This document shows positions 21,251-33,384 of a DNA stretch of 64,000 bases, in pieces. Below the pieces are notes generated by a model that was not told the DNA's origin, did no database searches, and saw only the letters and a program-made list of their open reading frames with translations. The DNA comes from Blasia pusilla (lineage: Eukaryota; Marchantiophyta; Marchantiopsida; Blasiales), in contig CM114272.1 in assembly GCA_050084515.1 (NCBI GenBank), forward strand, positions 62,062,001-62,126,000. Reading direction: 5' to 3'. Numbering within the stretch: position 1 is the stretch's first letter; every line of letters starts with the position of its first letter. Both the position numbers and the translations under genes were made by a program.

Positions 21251-23640
21251 ACTAAAATCATTGGAAATGGCTTGTATGAGAGTAGTGTCTTGGATGAAAA
21301 CCATGTGAATATGCCTTGATAAGTACTCTTGGCCTAATTTTCTTCCACAATCATAGCTCCGTCATGTGCCATAGTTAAAAAAATATATAAAAATATAAAA
21401 ATAAAGTCCCCTCTCATATTGAAAAGAAAGCACTTGGGAAAAAGTAACTAATGAATTTCTCCTTTCTTAGACTAGTAATTTCCTTCTCTCTCTCTGAAAA
21501 ATCCATAAGAATTCCAAAGTATGCTATTAATGGTATATTTATTCCAAATCCCCCTTTACAACCACACTATTAAGAGTGTTAGTCTCAAGGTTGCATGTTG
21601 ATAAAACCCATTTCCGTGGACATGCCCATGTCCGTCCTATGGAAGGACTTGTACATGTAGGCCCCACCTCCTTCTTCTTTCTCATCCCCCATATGCCTTT
21701 GTGTTCTACAGTTTCCTATTTCCACCTCCACTTCCTTCTCCTTTATTGCCCCACCTTACCTTCCATCATAAACTATAAGTTTGGCCCCATATCTTGCAAT
21801 CCATGTCTGTGGACATATCCATACTTGTCTTTGTCCGTTTTTATGCAACTATGGTTAGCCCTCTCTAACCATACCCATTATGAAGCCTTTGAAGGAGATT
21901 TTTTCTTAAATGTTTCCGTATACGAAGCCAAAGAGTGAATATAAAGAGATATTTTATTAGTGTGAAAAAAGAGAAGATATTATATTTTTGAGGTTAAAGT
22001 TAGTAATCTAACATTTAATTTTGTTGGAAAGGTTTTTTTCTAGTCTCGTTAAAATTTTCCCTAGTCTTCCTCATATTAATGAGTTTTAAATGTTTTCCAT
22101 TTTCAATAAACAAATCCAATATTCAAGTTTGGTTGAGAGGTGAAAATAAACCATTTTCTAGACAAAGTTGATTTTTTGGGCTAAAATACGAGGAGGGGGG
22201 ATAAGAGATTAGTGGGACAAAAGATCTTTTCAAAATAAGAAGTTCTGGTTGGAAAAGGCAAGGGGGTTTTATTTTTTCCCAAATCAAGAATTTGAAGTTC
22301 TTTTTGTTACCATTTCCATCCCACTTAATTACTTGTCAATCTATGCTATTAATGAGAGATGATTCTTGATTTGCAAGAGGCTCTTTGAGGAACATGACTT
22401 TTAGGTTTATCCATAATAGGATGGGCTCTACACTAGTGTGTTGTGTTGTAACCTTGAGGTGTGTTTAAAATCTTAAGGGAGGGGTTAACGCTTCCTTTTT
22501 CTTCTTCTTTTTTGGTTTGCCTTTTAACTTTTAAGGGTTGATTTCTCCTTGTTTGCTCTTTTCGAGAAAATTGGAAAGAGATCTTCTTTAGTAGATTTGG
22601 AATGGGTTCTTCAGATGTCAAACGTAAGGAGAAAAATATTTTGACATGACCTCATTGTATGCATTATCCACATTAGTCTTAATAGGAATAGGACCGACGT
22701 GAAAGTTACTTAAGTTTAGAAATGAACTGAATCCCACTTCTATTGACCCTATAATGTATTGGATGTTAATGTTCCAGTGTGCAAGGCTTGCTTGAAATTG
22801 TGGGTTCGTTTCAATTGGCATAGAGTAGACAGAAGATTGGTGAAAATCCAACACCAATTCAAGATTAGGTTTGAGTTGAAGATGGAGGACACACGATCAT
22901 GAAAGAAGATTTTTTAAAAGAATTGCAATTGTTGAAGGGTATGTGATCAACTTGAATCACATTCAGAGGGAGAGAGTTAAGCATGAGCTCATCTTTCTAC
23001 AACTTGTGTATTGGTAAGTCCATTTCAAATGTGCAAAATTTTAAATGATCATTGAGTAAACAATGGCTCAAAAATTGCAGCCCATCGGGCTAAGGTAACA
23101 CCGGCTAGTGCAGCTATACTCTAGTTTATGATTTGCAAGAAGTTATGGACATTATATTCTTGGCAACCAACAAACCACAAGACCGGAAGAAACATTAACA
23201 AATATAATTTCCTCATTATGGATGGCATTCCGAGGGAGAGAGCGCAACTAATAGTGAATAATTCCGAAATATAGATAAAGCTTTGAAAGAGTGGGTTGAA
23301 ATTGATTAATAGGAGCCTCCTTGGGATTTCCACTACTCCATTATTTCGTATGTCTGATCGAAATTTTGACAAGGGACAAAAATATCTTCAAATAATTCGC
23401 ACTCTAACATTTGACCTATGCCTAGCTCTCGTATATTTTTGTACAAAATTTTTGTGCTTCATGATAAGTCCCATGGGTGCAAGTTGTAAACTAGTGTCCA
23501 CGCAACGCACGAGTGGAAGGCATCTAAATGCCGAATTGCAAACAAAATGCATTTTGAAAAGGAAAATACCACCCAGAAAAGGCTATCGGTTCAAAAAGAC
23601 ACATGTCACAAGAGGCTTAACTCCCTCCAATAATAATAAG
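21250..23640. other. No gene recognised
   Basis: This is AT-rich DNA with short unrelated frames, none with conserved motifs. A homopyrimidine stretch occurs near 21680-21780. I see no repeats shared with the rest of the window. Confidence 0.3.
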
Positions 23641-23661
23641 AGGTGTGACACCCTATCAGAG

Positions 23662-24095
23662 CACTCTCTAATAATCTATATTATTATGGGAGAGTGCCTT
23701 CTTGATTTGCAAATACCCTAAACTAGGCAACAAGAAAATATTTCACAGGTTACAGGCAACAATATAAAATTTGAATTTATATGTAGCATCTTTAACCTCT
23801 TCCCTTCACGGACTATACACTAGCTCTTCAACTCTTTCCCGTGCATCGCAATATGCATCGCTCGGATACCTTATCTATATTATCGTGGGAGAGTGCCTTT
23901 TTGACACGCGACAATTGGGCGGCAAGAAAATGTTTTACATGCTAAAAAAGTTTTACATGATACATATTTTTTTGGCAGTAGAATAAAAATTTGAATTTAT
24001 GAACAATATCATTAATCTTTTCCTTTCATGAATTTGCACTAACTCTTCGAAACCTTTTTCATCCCACTAGCACCTTAGTAGTAATAATATATAAA
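23662..24095 (+). mobile_element. Two tandem Helitron-like short elements
   Basis: Two copies start at 23663 (TCTATATTATTATGGGAGAG) and about 23872 (TCTATATTATCGTGGGAGAG) and share AAGAAAAT, GAATTTAT and CATCTTTAACCTCTTCCC-like blocks. A TC start with a TATTA..GGGAG 5' end is typical of plant Helitrons. The first copy ends CCCGTGCATCGCA..., a decayed terminal hairpin, and the second ends near CACCTTAG. Relatives lie at 50065, 55356 (minus) and 58842 (minus). Confidence 0.5.
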
Positions 24096-24099
24096 TATG

Positions 24100-25700
24100 C
24101 TGTACATTGACGCTACAAGGTCGTGAGGGGAAAGTGATTCGGGTCGTCGAGGACACGATTATTTTCATAGAACTGTAGCGAAGAGCTCCCCGCGATTCAT
24201 GTTTCATAAGCCGCTCGCATTTCTCGAGTCTAACCACAAACCTCCAGTTACAGGATTAAGTCCTCCACGGCGGGGCGGGTATTTTCGGTTATAAAATATA
24301 TGACATCGAGCGTTTTCTTTAGAGAAGTCTGTCCGGACCGGTCAGGGACGATACGGAGTCGGAAACGATTCGCGGATTTTCTTGATCCGGTCTGGTGGAG
24401 GGATCCAACAGTTTCCAGATGGCCTACTTCGTGACAACCAGACGAGCCAGATTTCGGCGTTCCCTACGACTGCAGAGTCAGTTCCTGTAGTTTGGTGGAA
24501 AGGAACTTTTCGAGTGCCGATTTGGACAACAGAATAGTTCGTTCATCCACGCTACTTTCACGGTATCAGTCACAGTAAGTTGGTGCCACGTTTGGGCATG
24601 GCTGTCAGGGTTGGCTTACCTTCACCTGGCTCTGGCGTTGATGTTTTTTTAGTAGAGTTTGCTTTCATTTTGCAATCACCTGACGTTTGCAACTTACGAA
24701 CTTTCCTTTTCCACCAATAAAAATCCTCAGTTGATCCGAAATGGAATGATAAAAAGCTTTAAGAGTTGATAGCGAGTAACGTTAAACCAAAAGCGCAGAC
24801 TCACCCTGGTATTCAGTATATGATCCTTTACAGTAACTGGTTTGCATTAGGTGTGTGAATAAGGTCGTGCAGAAAAGGTGAGAAGGCGGGCACTGTCACG
24901 TTCGCACTGATCAATTCATTTCTGTGAAGTGTGAATTCGGGGCCCTAATAATAACGAACACGACTTAATTTATGTCCCTGCGTAATGGTATTTGCTCGCC
25001 AACTGGTTAGTCTCGGGTGGCAGCCAGGACCGACATCGCTGGCAATGTCATGATGGATTGATTGGTTCAGAGACACTTGTACTTGCAGACTCGACATGCA
25101 CGCGTGTACACAAGTCGAGGATCCCAATTAGTCGCGACTTCTCTCATAAACTGGTGGCGATGAAGACACGGATTATCTAGAAAATGCATGTGTACCAGAT
25201 TGAAGCAGTTTGAAACTGAAGTAAATTGCTAGCTGGACTACTTCAACCAAAAACATAAGCAGGTAAAGTGGACCCAGTAGGCGCGAAGATTTCCCGATGG
25301 GAGACATTGTATCGTGCTTCAATCTGAAAAGCCTACAATAAATTGTTGTAGTCACAATCACGATGTATTTTGCTCCTCTGTGGAATCTTAACGGCCAACT
25401 CTACATTTGAAGCATATGGCTTATCTTACGCAGGCCAACGAATGGGAGGACAATATGAATTTGGCACTGAGCAAAGTGGTCGGTACGGAAATCCCTTTAG
25501 CACGATGACTTTTTCACTGCTAGACAGCAGCTGTACAACTTGAGAGCTTCCATGTGGTAGTCGACGATGCCTGATTTTTCGGAAAGGGTCGTGGAAATTA
25601 AAACCGACTGGTGATCGTGGTGGGCATGCAAATCCCAACCAAATAACTTGTTTTCTAGATTGGACACCACGATCTTTGCTCGCCAGATTGGCAGTAGTCA
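24100..25700. other. 3' flank of coiled-coil gene, no exon placed
   Basis: GC content rises here compared with the AT-rich stretch on the left. No frame has recognisable motifs. Part of it could be 3' untranslated sequence of the minus-strand gene ending at 25706. Confidence 0.3.
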
Positions 25701-25705
25701 CTCAA

Positions 25706-28129
25706 CTAGGTAGAAGGGGTCACTTCTTCTGGTGACGAGTTGGGTCCCTGTCACATAAAAGACGTGAGTCAGGACCAAAACTAGGCAGCACCTGAAATAG
25801 AAGCTAATTCGGAAAGCAAAGTTCTACATATTCTGGGGTATTTGTGGATTTAGGATGGAGCAGGGAATCAAATAGCTATTCTCGAACGACATCCTTAAAA
25901 ATTTGACATGAGAAGAGAAGATTAGGAGAGGTATTCTTGCAAATGTTAGGACCTGGAAGGGCCTTGCTTTCCGCGTCTCATTGTCGGACGTCTTTCATTG
26001 GAAAAATTACAAAACAATGACTTGCTCAAGAGGGGGCCAATGGCTTTAGCTTCATGATAATTTGTCCCACTCTGATGAATCCAAGCGAAAAAATTTAAAT
26101 GGGGGTGCAGCATTTGAACACGTACTCGGATGGCTTGAGAGCTACATTATTAACAATGAGAGGAGGGAAGGACTACAATTCTCTAAAATCGCTTCCAATT
26201 TTGTAGATAACATTGAGAGAATGGCATTGGTACTCACCAGCTCTGCTAGACCAATAGTCACATCCATTTGCCTTTTCAATGTACTCCGAAGAGCTTGGAA
26301 CTCCTGTACAACGAAAGGATGTGCATCAAAAGAAGGTTGTCGTATGTCGTTGAATTACAGAAACGATGCAACGAGGAAACACCTTCAGCATTTCTGTTTG
26401 TTAGCAGATTTGGTTTAGATGATATGAAGTCGAACTTACATCTCTGAGCTGCTCCACTTCCGAATTGAGTGTGCTGCGCAACTCTCCGAGTTCCTGCTTA
26501 AGGTAAGAAAGGTCAAAGACGATTGGGAGAGTCCAGAGTTGACCCCCACTAGGTTGGTACGGTCATAGACAAATGAATGCAGGTTGGGACGAAACCCACA
26601 ACGGTAACGACTGCCTCAGATTGTTCTAGGGACGACGCTACGCGATACGGCTTTTCATGAATGAAGGCTAGATCCCATACCAGGATCATGAATACGGCTT
26701 ACGGCTTTTCATGAACTATGGTCTTACCAGATCCCATACCAGGAATTAGTACACCACTCAAATCGAACTCAAAAACGAGAGTGGCAGTAAAGCTAACCTG
26801 ACGATAGGTGCTAACTTGAGAATCAAGCTTGCCCCGCCACTCCTGTAAATCCTGCATAACAGATTATAGTATCAAAGCGTATCGGATGTACCAAGTAATC
26901 AAAGATGCCGAAAGGATCCTACGAAGTGGGATGGGCAATTAAGGATGCACCAGTAGCGGTTTATCGGGCCAAACACCACAAATGCGAGGTAAACATTCTC
27001 TACCCTGGTCAGAAGGTTCACCGAGGAGAACCACTGCTTCCTCGCAAGTTAAGATCCCGTCCGTTTGGAATAAGATTACAGTTACTGGCTTATCGGATAT
27101 GAAGGAAGGGACACATGACAGCACTCACCTTCTTCAGGTTTTGAACCCGTCCCAAAAGTTCTGACCTTGATTGAAGTAGATCCTGCATCAAGATCACAGA
27201 GAGGAACTCATGACGGACGCGGATTGCAAGGAAACGTCTTTCACGTAGGCCTGAGCGCTACAAAAAGGAAATACTTTCACTGCGCTTCACCCTGGCGCTT
27301 TATACAACCAACATCGTACGAGATGGCATACTTACAGAGGCTAAGTTTTCGAAGCCAGCTGAGGGAGCAGAATCTATCTTCATTTCGGACATTTTCAGCT
27401 CGGCATCAGCGGCATTCTTAGCCTCGCAATCCTGATTCTCCTTGTTCTCCTCCACCTATACCATGTTTGAAAGAATTCTCAGTGACGTCACCGTAAAGTG
27501 AAGTGAAAGCGTTCACGGCATACGAATAGTCCTAGGTCTGATTCCTGGAAGTCGTTGGGTCAGGACCAGGAGCGTCAGAACATGATGGGAAAAACGGCGG
27601 TGTGCTTGACCTTTAAAATAAGCCGAAAATGGGGCGAACTCACGTTCGCAGAAAAGTCGGAGAATTGAGGGTACTTGGGAAACTAAGAGATAGAGACAAG
27701 AAATGAGCCAAGCCCGCATCTATCTCGGCGAGGAACACAACACGAAAACGTCATCCCGAACATATTGCAGATATGACATGATTGCTGCTTCATATCACCA
27801 ACGGGCAACAACACCGAGACACAGTCGATGTTTGTTGCCGGCTTCCATGCCGAAATCGTAGCCAGACAGGTCTCGCGTGGCAATAAAAATCCACGGGAGG
27901 AAATATGTGACAGAATTGATCGGACACGTCTGTTAAAACTGCCGAGGAACGCACACACCCACTGCCGAAACCAGTTTTCCCACGCCAACCCTGACCTATG
28001 CTCGTAATGTCTCAACATCCCTTCCCGACGAACAAACCCTGGAAGCATCTGATATCTGTACACCAAAATACATGGCCTTACCTCAGTGGATGCAGGAGGG
28101 GGTGCCGCCCTCGTCTCTGTCTCGGCCAT
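25706..28129 (-). CDS. Conserved-type plant coiled-coil protein, seven exons, function unknown
   Basis: I rebuilt this gene from splice signals. Exons in order: 28129-28082, 27455-27336, 27182-27129, 26851-26798, 26493-26440, 26303-26238 and 25747-25706, giving 438 nt and 145 residues. All seven exons are multiples of three and all introns phase 0. All donors begin GT and all acceptors end AG, mostly CAG. The protein starts MAETETRAAPPP, then an acidic, disordered segment, then three 18-residue exons (DLLQSRSELLGRVQNLKK, DLQEWRGKLDSQVSTYRQ, ELGELRSTLNSEVEQLRD). These have hydrophobic residues in heptad spacing and continue into EFQALRSTLKRQMDV. The tail PNSSPEEVTPST ends at TAG. It resembles a family of small plant coiled-coil proteins I cannot name with certainty. 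The last exon is the least sure. A soluble, oligomeric role is inference. Confidence 0.75.
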
Positions 28130-28560
28130 GACGAAAATAACGAAATGCGCGGGACTTGGTATACAATCCTATTTCGTGTAGTCGACACAATCCACGCTTG
28201 CCACAATTGGAAGTAGATGAGAATGCAATCGGGGGATGTTTGATCACACTCGCAGTAATCTCTCGGATTTGAGAATCAGAATGCAAATGATCTCTCGGGT
28301 CTAAGGGCACCCCTCAAGCATGGGAGGAAGAAAAACGCACATGGACGAAAACCACGGAAGGCGGGAAAGCGTTTGCCGGTCGCTCGGGGCAGTCGAATGG
28401 GCCTTCGGTGGAGGACACTCCAAAGCATGAGATCTCATGGCAAAATCTATTTATAAATATTTAAAACTATTTAAAACAGGTTAAATATTACTGAAGAACT
28501 TTTATGCGGTCTCATTGGTCGGACTCGGGGATAAAATAAATTCTACTTATTTTCCTTCCA
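28130..28560 (-). promoter_or_regulatory. Probable 5' UTR and promoter of the coiled-coil gene
   Basis: The sequence directly upstream of the minus-strand ATG is GC-richer up to about 28430, then turns AT-rich with TATTTATAAATATTT at 28448-28462, a possible TATA region about 320 bp before the ATG. No motif was tested. Confidence 0.3.
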
Positions 28561-29017
28561 TAAATAGTAATAATTGCTGTGTTCATTTCAAAAGGAACTC
28601 TCCCAACGGTCAGATACGCCAGTAAATCATGGGATACGAGCGTTAGTAACTTTTCAAAATGTGCACTTCAACGGATCGGATTTGCTCCAGGCATGACATG
28701 GAACGAATCCAGAGCTGCCGATATAGCGCGGTTGCTTACTTCACTATATCGTGCGTTCCCATTGGTGAGACCCATATTGGTTGTTTGTTCCAAGACTGCC
28801 CTCGTTGTTCAAATTTACGGAAGAAACAAGTCAAAAGATCGGAGAAGGAACTGATGGATATCTCGTAATTTACCCTGGTTAAATTTATATCCCCTGAGTA
28901 AACCCTTCAAATCAGAAACTTGGGTCTCCAATCCGTTGGATATGAGAATTACTCCAAAGGGGCGGTTGTTTGGAGAGATAGGAAGAAACCACGAGGTGAA
29001 ATCCACGAGTACAAAGA

Positions 29018-29690
29018 TACTAGTCCGTGCTCGTATTACGCTAAGTATTATTATAAAAAATACTAGAAAAATTGAAAATACAAATTAGATTTTTTTTTAA
29101 AAATCATTTTTCATATATATAAAATCACCACTGAATTAATTCACCATATGAATTAAACTAAATCCTTCCTCCAGTAATTCATACCCAAGTTTTTATCCAC
29201 TCTTCACAATCATAAAATCATCACTAAACCATTCCCCTTAAATATAATCTTCACCAATCAAATTAAATTTCATTGTTTCCTATAATAATTATTATTAAAT
29301 TTAAATTTATTTTTAAATATATAAGATCATCATTATCCCATAAATATAACTCCAACCATTTAATTAAATCCTAGTATTTCCTACATATATTATCATCCAA
29401 AGATTTTAATTTCTTCTCAAGCCATAAAGTAATACATCAAGAAAAAATAATAATATATAATTATTTTATTTGATTATAGTTACTATTTTGTCTTATTCTA
29501 CTTGTGGTATATTATTTTATTATGGTTACTATTTTGTCTTATTCTACTTGTGGGATTACGTATGATAGTATGGATAATAAGAATAATTTTATTTCATTGA
29601 AGTATCTTTTTAATGAGAAAAGGAGGAAAAAAGGATATTAAAATGGAGAGAATAGAATAAAAATGGAAAAATAAATTAGATAGATATTTT
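29018..29690. other. AT-rich, possible Helitron 3' end at its left edge
   Basis: The minus strand reads GAGCACGGACTAG followed by T at 29020-29035, like a Helitron CTAG terminus with a decayed hairpin. The interior shares the TTTTGTCTTATTCTACTTGTGG stretch (present twice, near 29490 and 29534) with AT-rich DNA at 57.1-57.3 kb. No gene is visible. Confidence 0.3.
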
Positions 29691-29940
29691 GTGTGGTTAA
29701 GTAAATTTCTTCAAAGGGGGAAAAAAGGGTGAAAGAAAGAAAATGGAAAAAAATGGAGAAAAAAATTTAGAAGTTGGGTTTTGATTAGGTAAAAAGGAGA
29801 AAAAAATAATTGGAAAAAAAAAGCTAAAGATGGGGAGAAGAAAAGGGGAAAATGAGTGAAAAAAGTAAAAGATAAAGGGTAGGAAAAAATGGGAAAAGGA
29901 GGCAAAAAGGAAAATTAAAAGACAAACAAATATGAAAAAT
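29690..29940. repeat. Homopurine tract
   Basis: About 250 bases are almost entirely A and G on the plus strand (AAAGGGGGAAAAAAGGGTGA-like runs). The minus-strand frame is a low-complexity F/S/P shadow and is not called as a gene. Confidence 0.7.
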
Positions 29941-29949
29941 AAAAAATTG

Positions 29950-30160
29950 TCAAATCTTCTCAATCTCCGTCGTCTGATCTATTAAATCTGCGGCGTCCGA
30001 CTTTCTAAATCGACACCGTCAAATCTTCTCAATATGCATCATAGATCAGATCTTCTCAATGTGTATTATCATCTGAAACGTCTGATCTTATACATCTGAG
30101 CCGTGAGATCGTCTCAGTCTGCACCGTCTGATCTTTGCAATCTGAAGCATTTGATCAACG
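29950..30160. repeat. Degenerate minisatellite, CCGTCTGATCT units
   Basis: Repeated versions of CCGTCTGATCTTCTCAATCTG occur seven or so times at spacings of about 25-35 bp. They follow the homopurine tract directly. Confidence 0.55.
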
Positions 30161-30829
30161 TCACCCATATTGGATGGACATGGATACATAATCACCTCTA
30201 GAGGTTAGATTTGGGGTCTTTAGCATGGACGGTTTCGTGTCGAGAGCTTTTCTTCGAGTAAGGGCGAACCTCCTAGTTGCGACAAACGTGGTTGATGCAA
30301 GCCGAACTCTACAAGAAGTTCTTCTTTTTCAGTAAAGAATTATTATGTAAACCCTCCATTCTCTCATGAGAGGAATCATGAATGGTAGTGTCGAAGCGAT
30401 CAGTTCTTCATAACATCGAATCCCGAAATTTCTAACTATGAAGTCACTGTAAACTACTTTATGTTTGTACACAAGAAAAATAGCACAACTAGTGTTAAAC
30501 TTAACTCTAGCAGGCTTATTAACGTCCATGGAATGCTATATAAGAACATACAAAGTACAATCCCATGTCCTTCCGTAATTGACAATAGGGAGAAATCAAC
30601 AGAGTTGGAGATTGCATCATGTGATTGATGAATGTCTCCCCAAAGTGGTAAACCAGATAGCGAGTGAATCATCGCCTATCTACAAAGAGAACCCTCACAT
30701 GATAGGGGTTAAGGAAAGGAAAATCAGGTACATCTCGTACCCCATCCCTATCCATACTTGACAGATATCATCTAATCTCCTACAATTTTGAAAGCCCTTG
30801 TTTAGGTGGGTGCTTCCGTCTCTGGATAC

Positions 30830-32290
30830 GGAACCCGAGTCCCGATTGATGATCCTTCTGATTTCGAAAACTGGATGATTCTAGAGTTCCGATGGTGAAG
30901 TAGGAAGGAAAGAGGCCGGCAATTTGATTCGGGAATTACACTTCCAAAAGACCTCGTTCAGTGATGGACTCTCGTCTATGGAACCGGAACCTAAGTTCCG
31001 ATTGATCCTCCATCTAGTTTCGAAAACTCAATGTAGAGTTTCGATGGTGAGGATGCCCGGAAGGAGGACGGCGAACTCATTTGGGAACTAGAGTTCTGAA
31101 AGCACCCATTCGGGCTCAGTTGTTGTTAGAAGAACCGGAACATGAGTTCAGATTCATCCTCGTGTTCATTTCGAGAATGGGATGTCTACTTCCGAGAGTG
31201 AGGAATCCGATAAGGAGGGCCGCGATCTTATTTAAGAACTGGATCTCTAGTTCCGAAAGCAGTTGTTCGGGCTCAGTTGTCGAGTCAAGAACCGGAATTT
31301 GAGTTGTGATTCATCATCCTTCTCATTTCAAGAACTAGAACTAGAGGTCCGATGGTGAGGTAGTAAAGAAAGAGGCCGATGATTTGATCTAGGAATTAGA
31401 GTTTCAAAAGCCTTGGTTTAGGTAGGGACTCCCGCCTCTAGAACTGGAACCTGTATTCCGATTGATCCTCCTTCTCATTTCGAGAACTTGAACTAGAGTT
31501 CCAATGGTGAGGTAGTAAGGAAAGAGGCCAATGATTTGATTTGGAAACTATAGTTCCGAAAGCCCTTGTTTAGGTAGGGACTCCCGCATCTTGAACCGAA
31601 AGTTGTGTTCCGATTGATCTTGCTTCTCATTTCGAGAACTGGATCTCTAGTGCCGACATTGAGGAATCCGATAAGGAGGCCGAAGTTTTGATTTGGGAAC
31701 TACAGTTCTGAAAGCAGCTGTTTGGGCTCAATTGTCGAGTTTGGGACCAGAACCTATGTTCCGATTGATCCTCCTTCTCATTTGGAGAACGGGAAGTAGA
31801 GATCCGATGGTGAGGTAGTAAGGAAAGTGGCCGATGATTTGATTTGGGAATTGGTGTTTTAGAAAGCCCTCGTTTAGGTAGGGACTCCCGTATTTGGAAC
31901 CGGGAGCTGTGTTCCGATTTATCCTGCTTCTCATTTCGAGAAGTGGATCTCTAGTGTTGATAGTGAGGAATCCGACAAGGAGGCCGACGATTTGATTTGG
32001 GAACTAGAGTTTCGAAAGGCCTCGTTTAGATAGGGGCTCCCGTCTTTGGAACAAGAACTGGAGTTCCGATTGATTCTCCTTCTCATTTCGAGAATTTGAT
32101 CTCTAGTTCCGATAGTGAGGATTCCGATAAGGAGGCTCGCGATCTCATTTGGGAACTACAGTTCTGAAAGCAGCCGTTCGAGCTCAGTTGTCGTGTCTGG
32201 AATTGGAACCTGAGTTCTAATTGATCTTCCTTCTCTTTTCAAGAACAGGATCTATAGTTCCCATTGTGAGGTAGCACGCATAAAGGCAAG
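30830..32290 (+). repeat. Satellite array, unit about 153 bp, ten units
   Basis: The phrase TTCCGATTGATCCTCC and variants recur near 30838, 30990, 31145, 31303, 31455, 31608, 31761, 31914, 32065 and 32215. Two unit types alternate: one with GTGAGGTAGTAAGGAAAGAGG and GTTTAGGTAGGGACTCCCG, the other with GTGAGGAATCCGATAAGGAG and GGGCTCAGTTGTCGAGT. The order is A B B A A B A (B/A hybrid) B A. No coding frame persists. Confidence 0.85.
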
Positions 32291-33384
32291 TGATTGGATT
32301 TGGGAACTCTAGTTTTGAAAGCACAAGTTTAGGTATCCGTTCCTTTCTGGATTCAAAGCTATCAAACTGAACATACATCCATACTTCTGGTGCAATTGAA
32401 TGTATGGCTTTTATTGCGGGGCGGGAGATGTCATGCAGAGCTAGATTCCAAAGTGCCCTTTGTGAAGGTATTTTGGTTGTTCTATCATTTCTAGAAGTGT
32501 TGTGCATGTCAATGTTTAGGTTTTAAGTTTTGCAACTACACTTCCGATTCACACCCTCCACGTAGAGTTATGAAAATGGTTTAGGGAATTGGATTCAGTT
32601 ATTGTTTGTTTAACTAGACCTATAGTTCCGATTCTTGGGTACTCCCGACCGACCGAATCCAGCTTCGGTCGGTCGGGAGTACCTAAGAATCAGAACTGAG
32701 CAAGAACTTTGGTTGATTCGTGACGTTGTCATAGTGCAATTGCGGCGTTGAGGCCTACAACCGCCTTACTGTGTTTTAGATCTGAATGCATTTTACAACT
32801 GGCTAGCCGTACTTTTTGAGGAGTTAGTTCAGTTGTATATATATTTACTGCGTTCATAGTTTAAACTTCCATCCTTTAGTCCCATCTTACTAAAGTAGAT
32901 AATGGTGGAGGGACAAGGAGAAGGAGGAACGTCAAAGGCCGCAATACTTGGCCTCTAACGCTTGGGTTTCTGCTTGTGTGTCGATGATGGTACAAAATGC
33001 AAGTGTTAATTTACGATCACATATTTGCACTAAGAATTCAATGATGTTGCAAATAAAGTGCTAATTTAAGGCAGGTACCAAAAAAATAACCTTAAGTCCT
33101 AAGATAATCCAAAAGTGCTATTGTCAAAGGGTAGATTTACGATTGTCTAATATTGTAATTTTATGACTTAGTTCCATTTTGCAACTCGCTACAAAAAAAC
33201 ATTTGCACATGAGTGTTTTTTTTTTTCTGATCTTTAATGGGTGTGTCCAATCATTTATGTACAAATGTTCTAGGATTCATACGATAAATGGATTTGAAAC
33301 ATGCATTGATGACTACCAAAGTTACTCTCCGTTGGTGAATGTTGTTGTTCTTGAAACTGCTCTTGGTTTTATTGTTCAACATAG
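32291..33384. other. No gene recognised; contains a strong hairpin
   Basis: Apart from the inverted repeat at 32624-32697 there is no repeated or coding signal. It ends at the Copia gag relic. Confidence 0.3.
32624..32697. repeat. Inverted repeat: 34-bp arms, 6-nt loop
   Basis: The left arm 32624-32657 and right arm 32664-32697 pair over 34 positions with two differences (one G-T, one C-A). The loop is TCCAGC. The inner part is CCGACCGACCGAA against TTCGGTCGGTCGG. The outer part AGTTCCGATTC resembles the start of the satellite units just to the left. Confidence 0.9.

Noticed and set aside
27683-28129. 148-codon minus-strand frame starting MAETETRAA
   Set aside because: Only its first 16 codons are exon; the rest reads through intron 1, which has a clear GTAAGG donor.
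29697-29963. Minus-strand F/P/S-rich frame that looks like a membrane protein
   Set aside because: It is the complement of a homopurine tract and has no other support.
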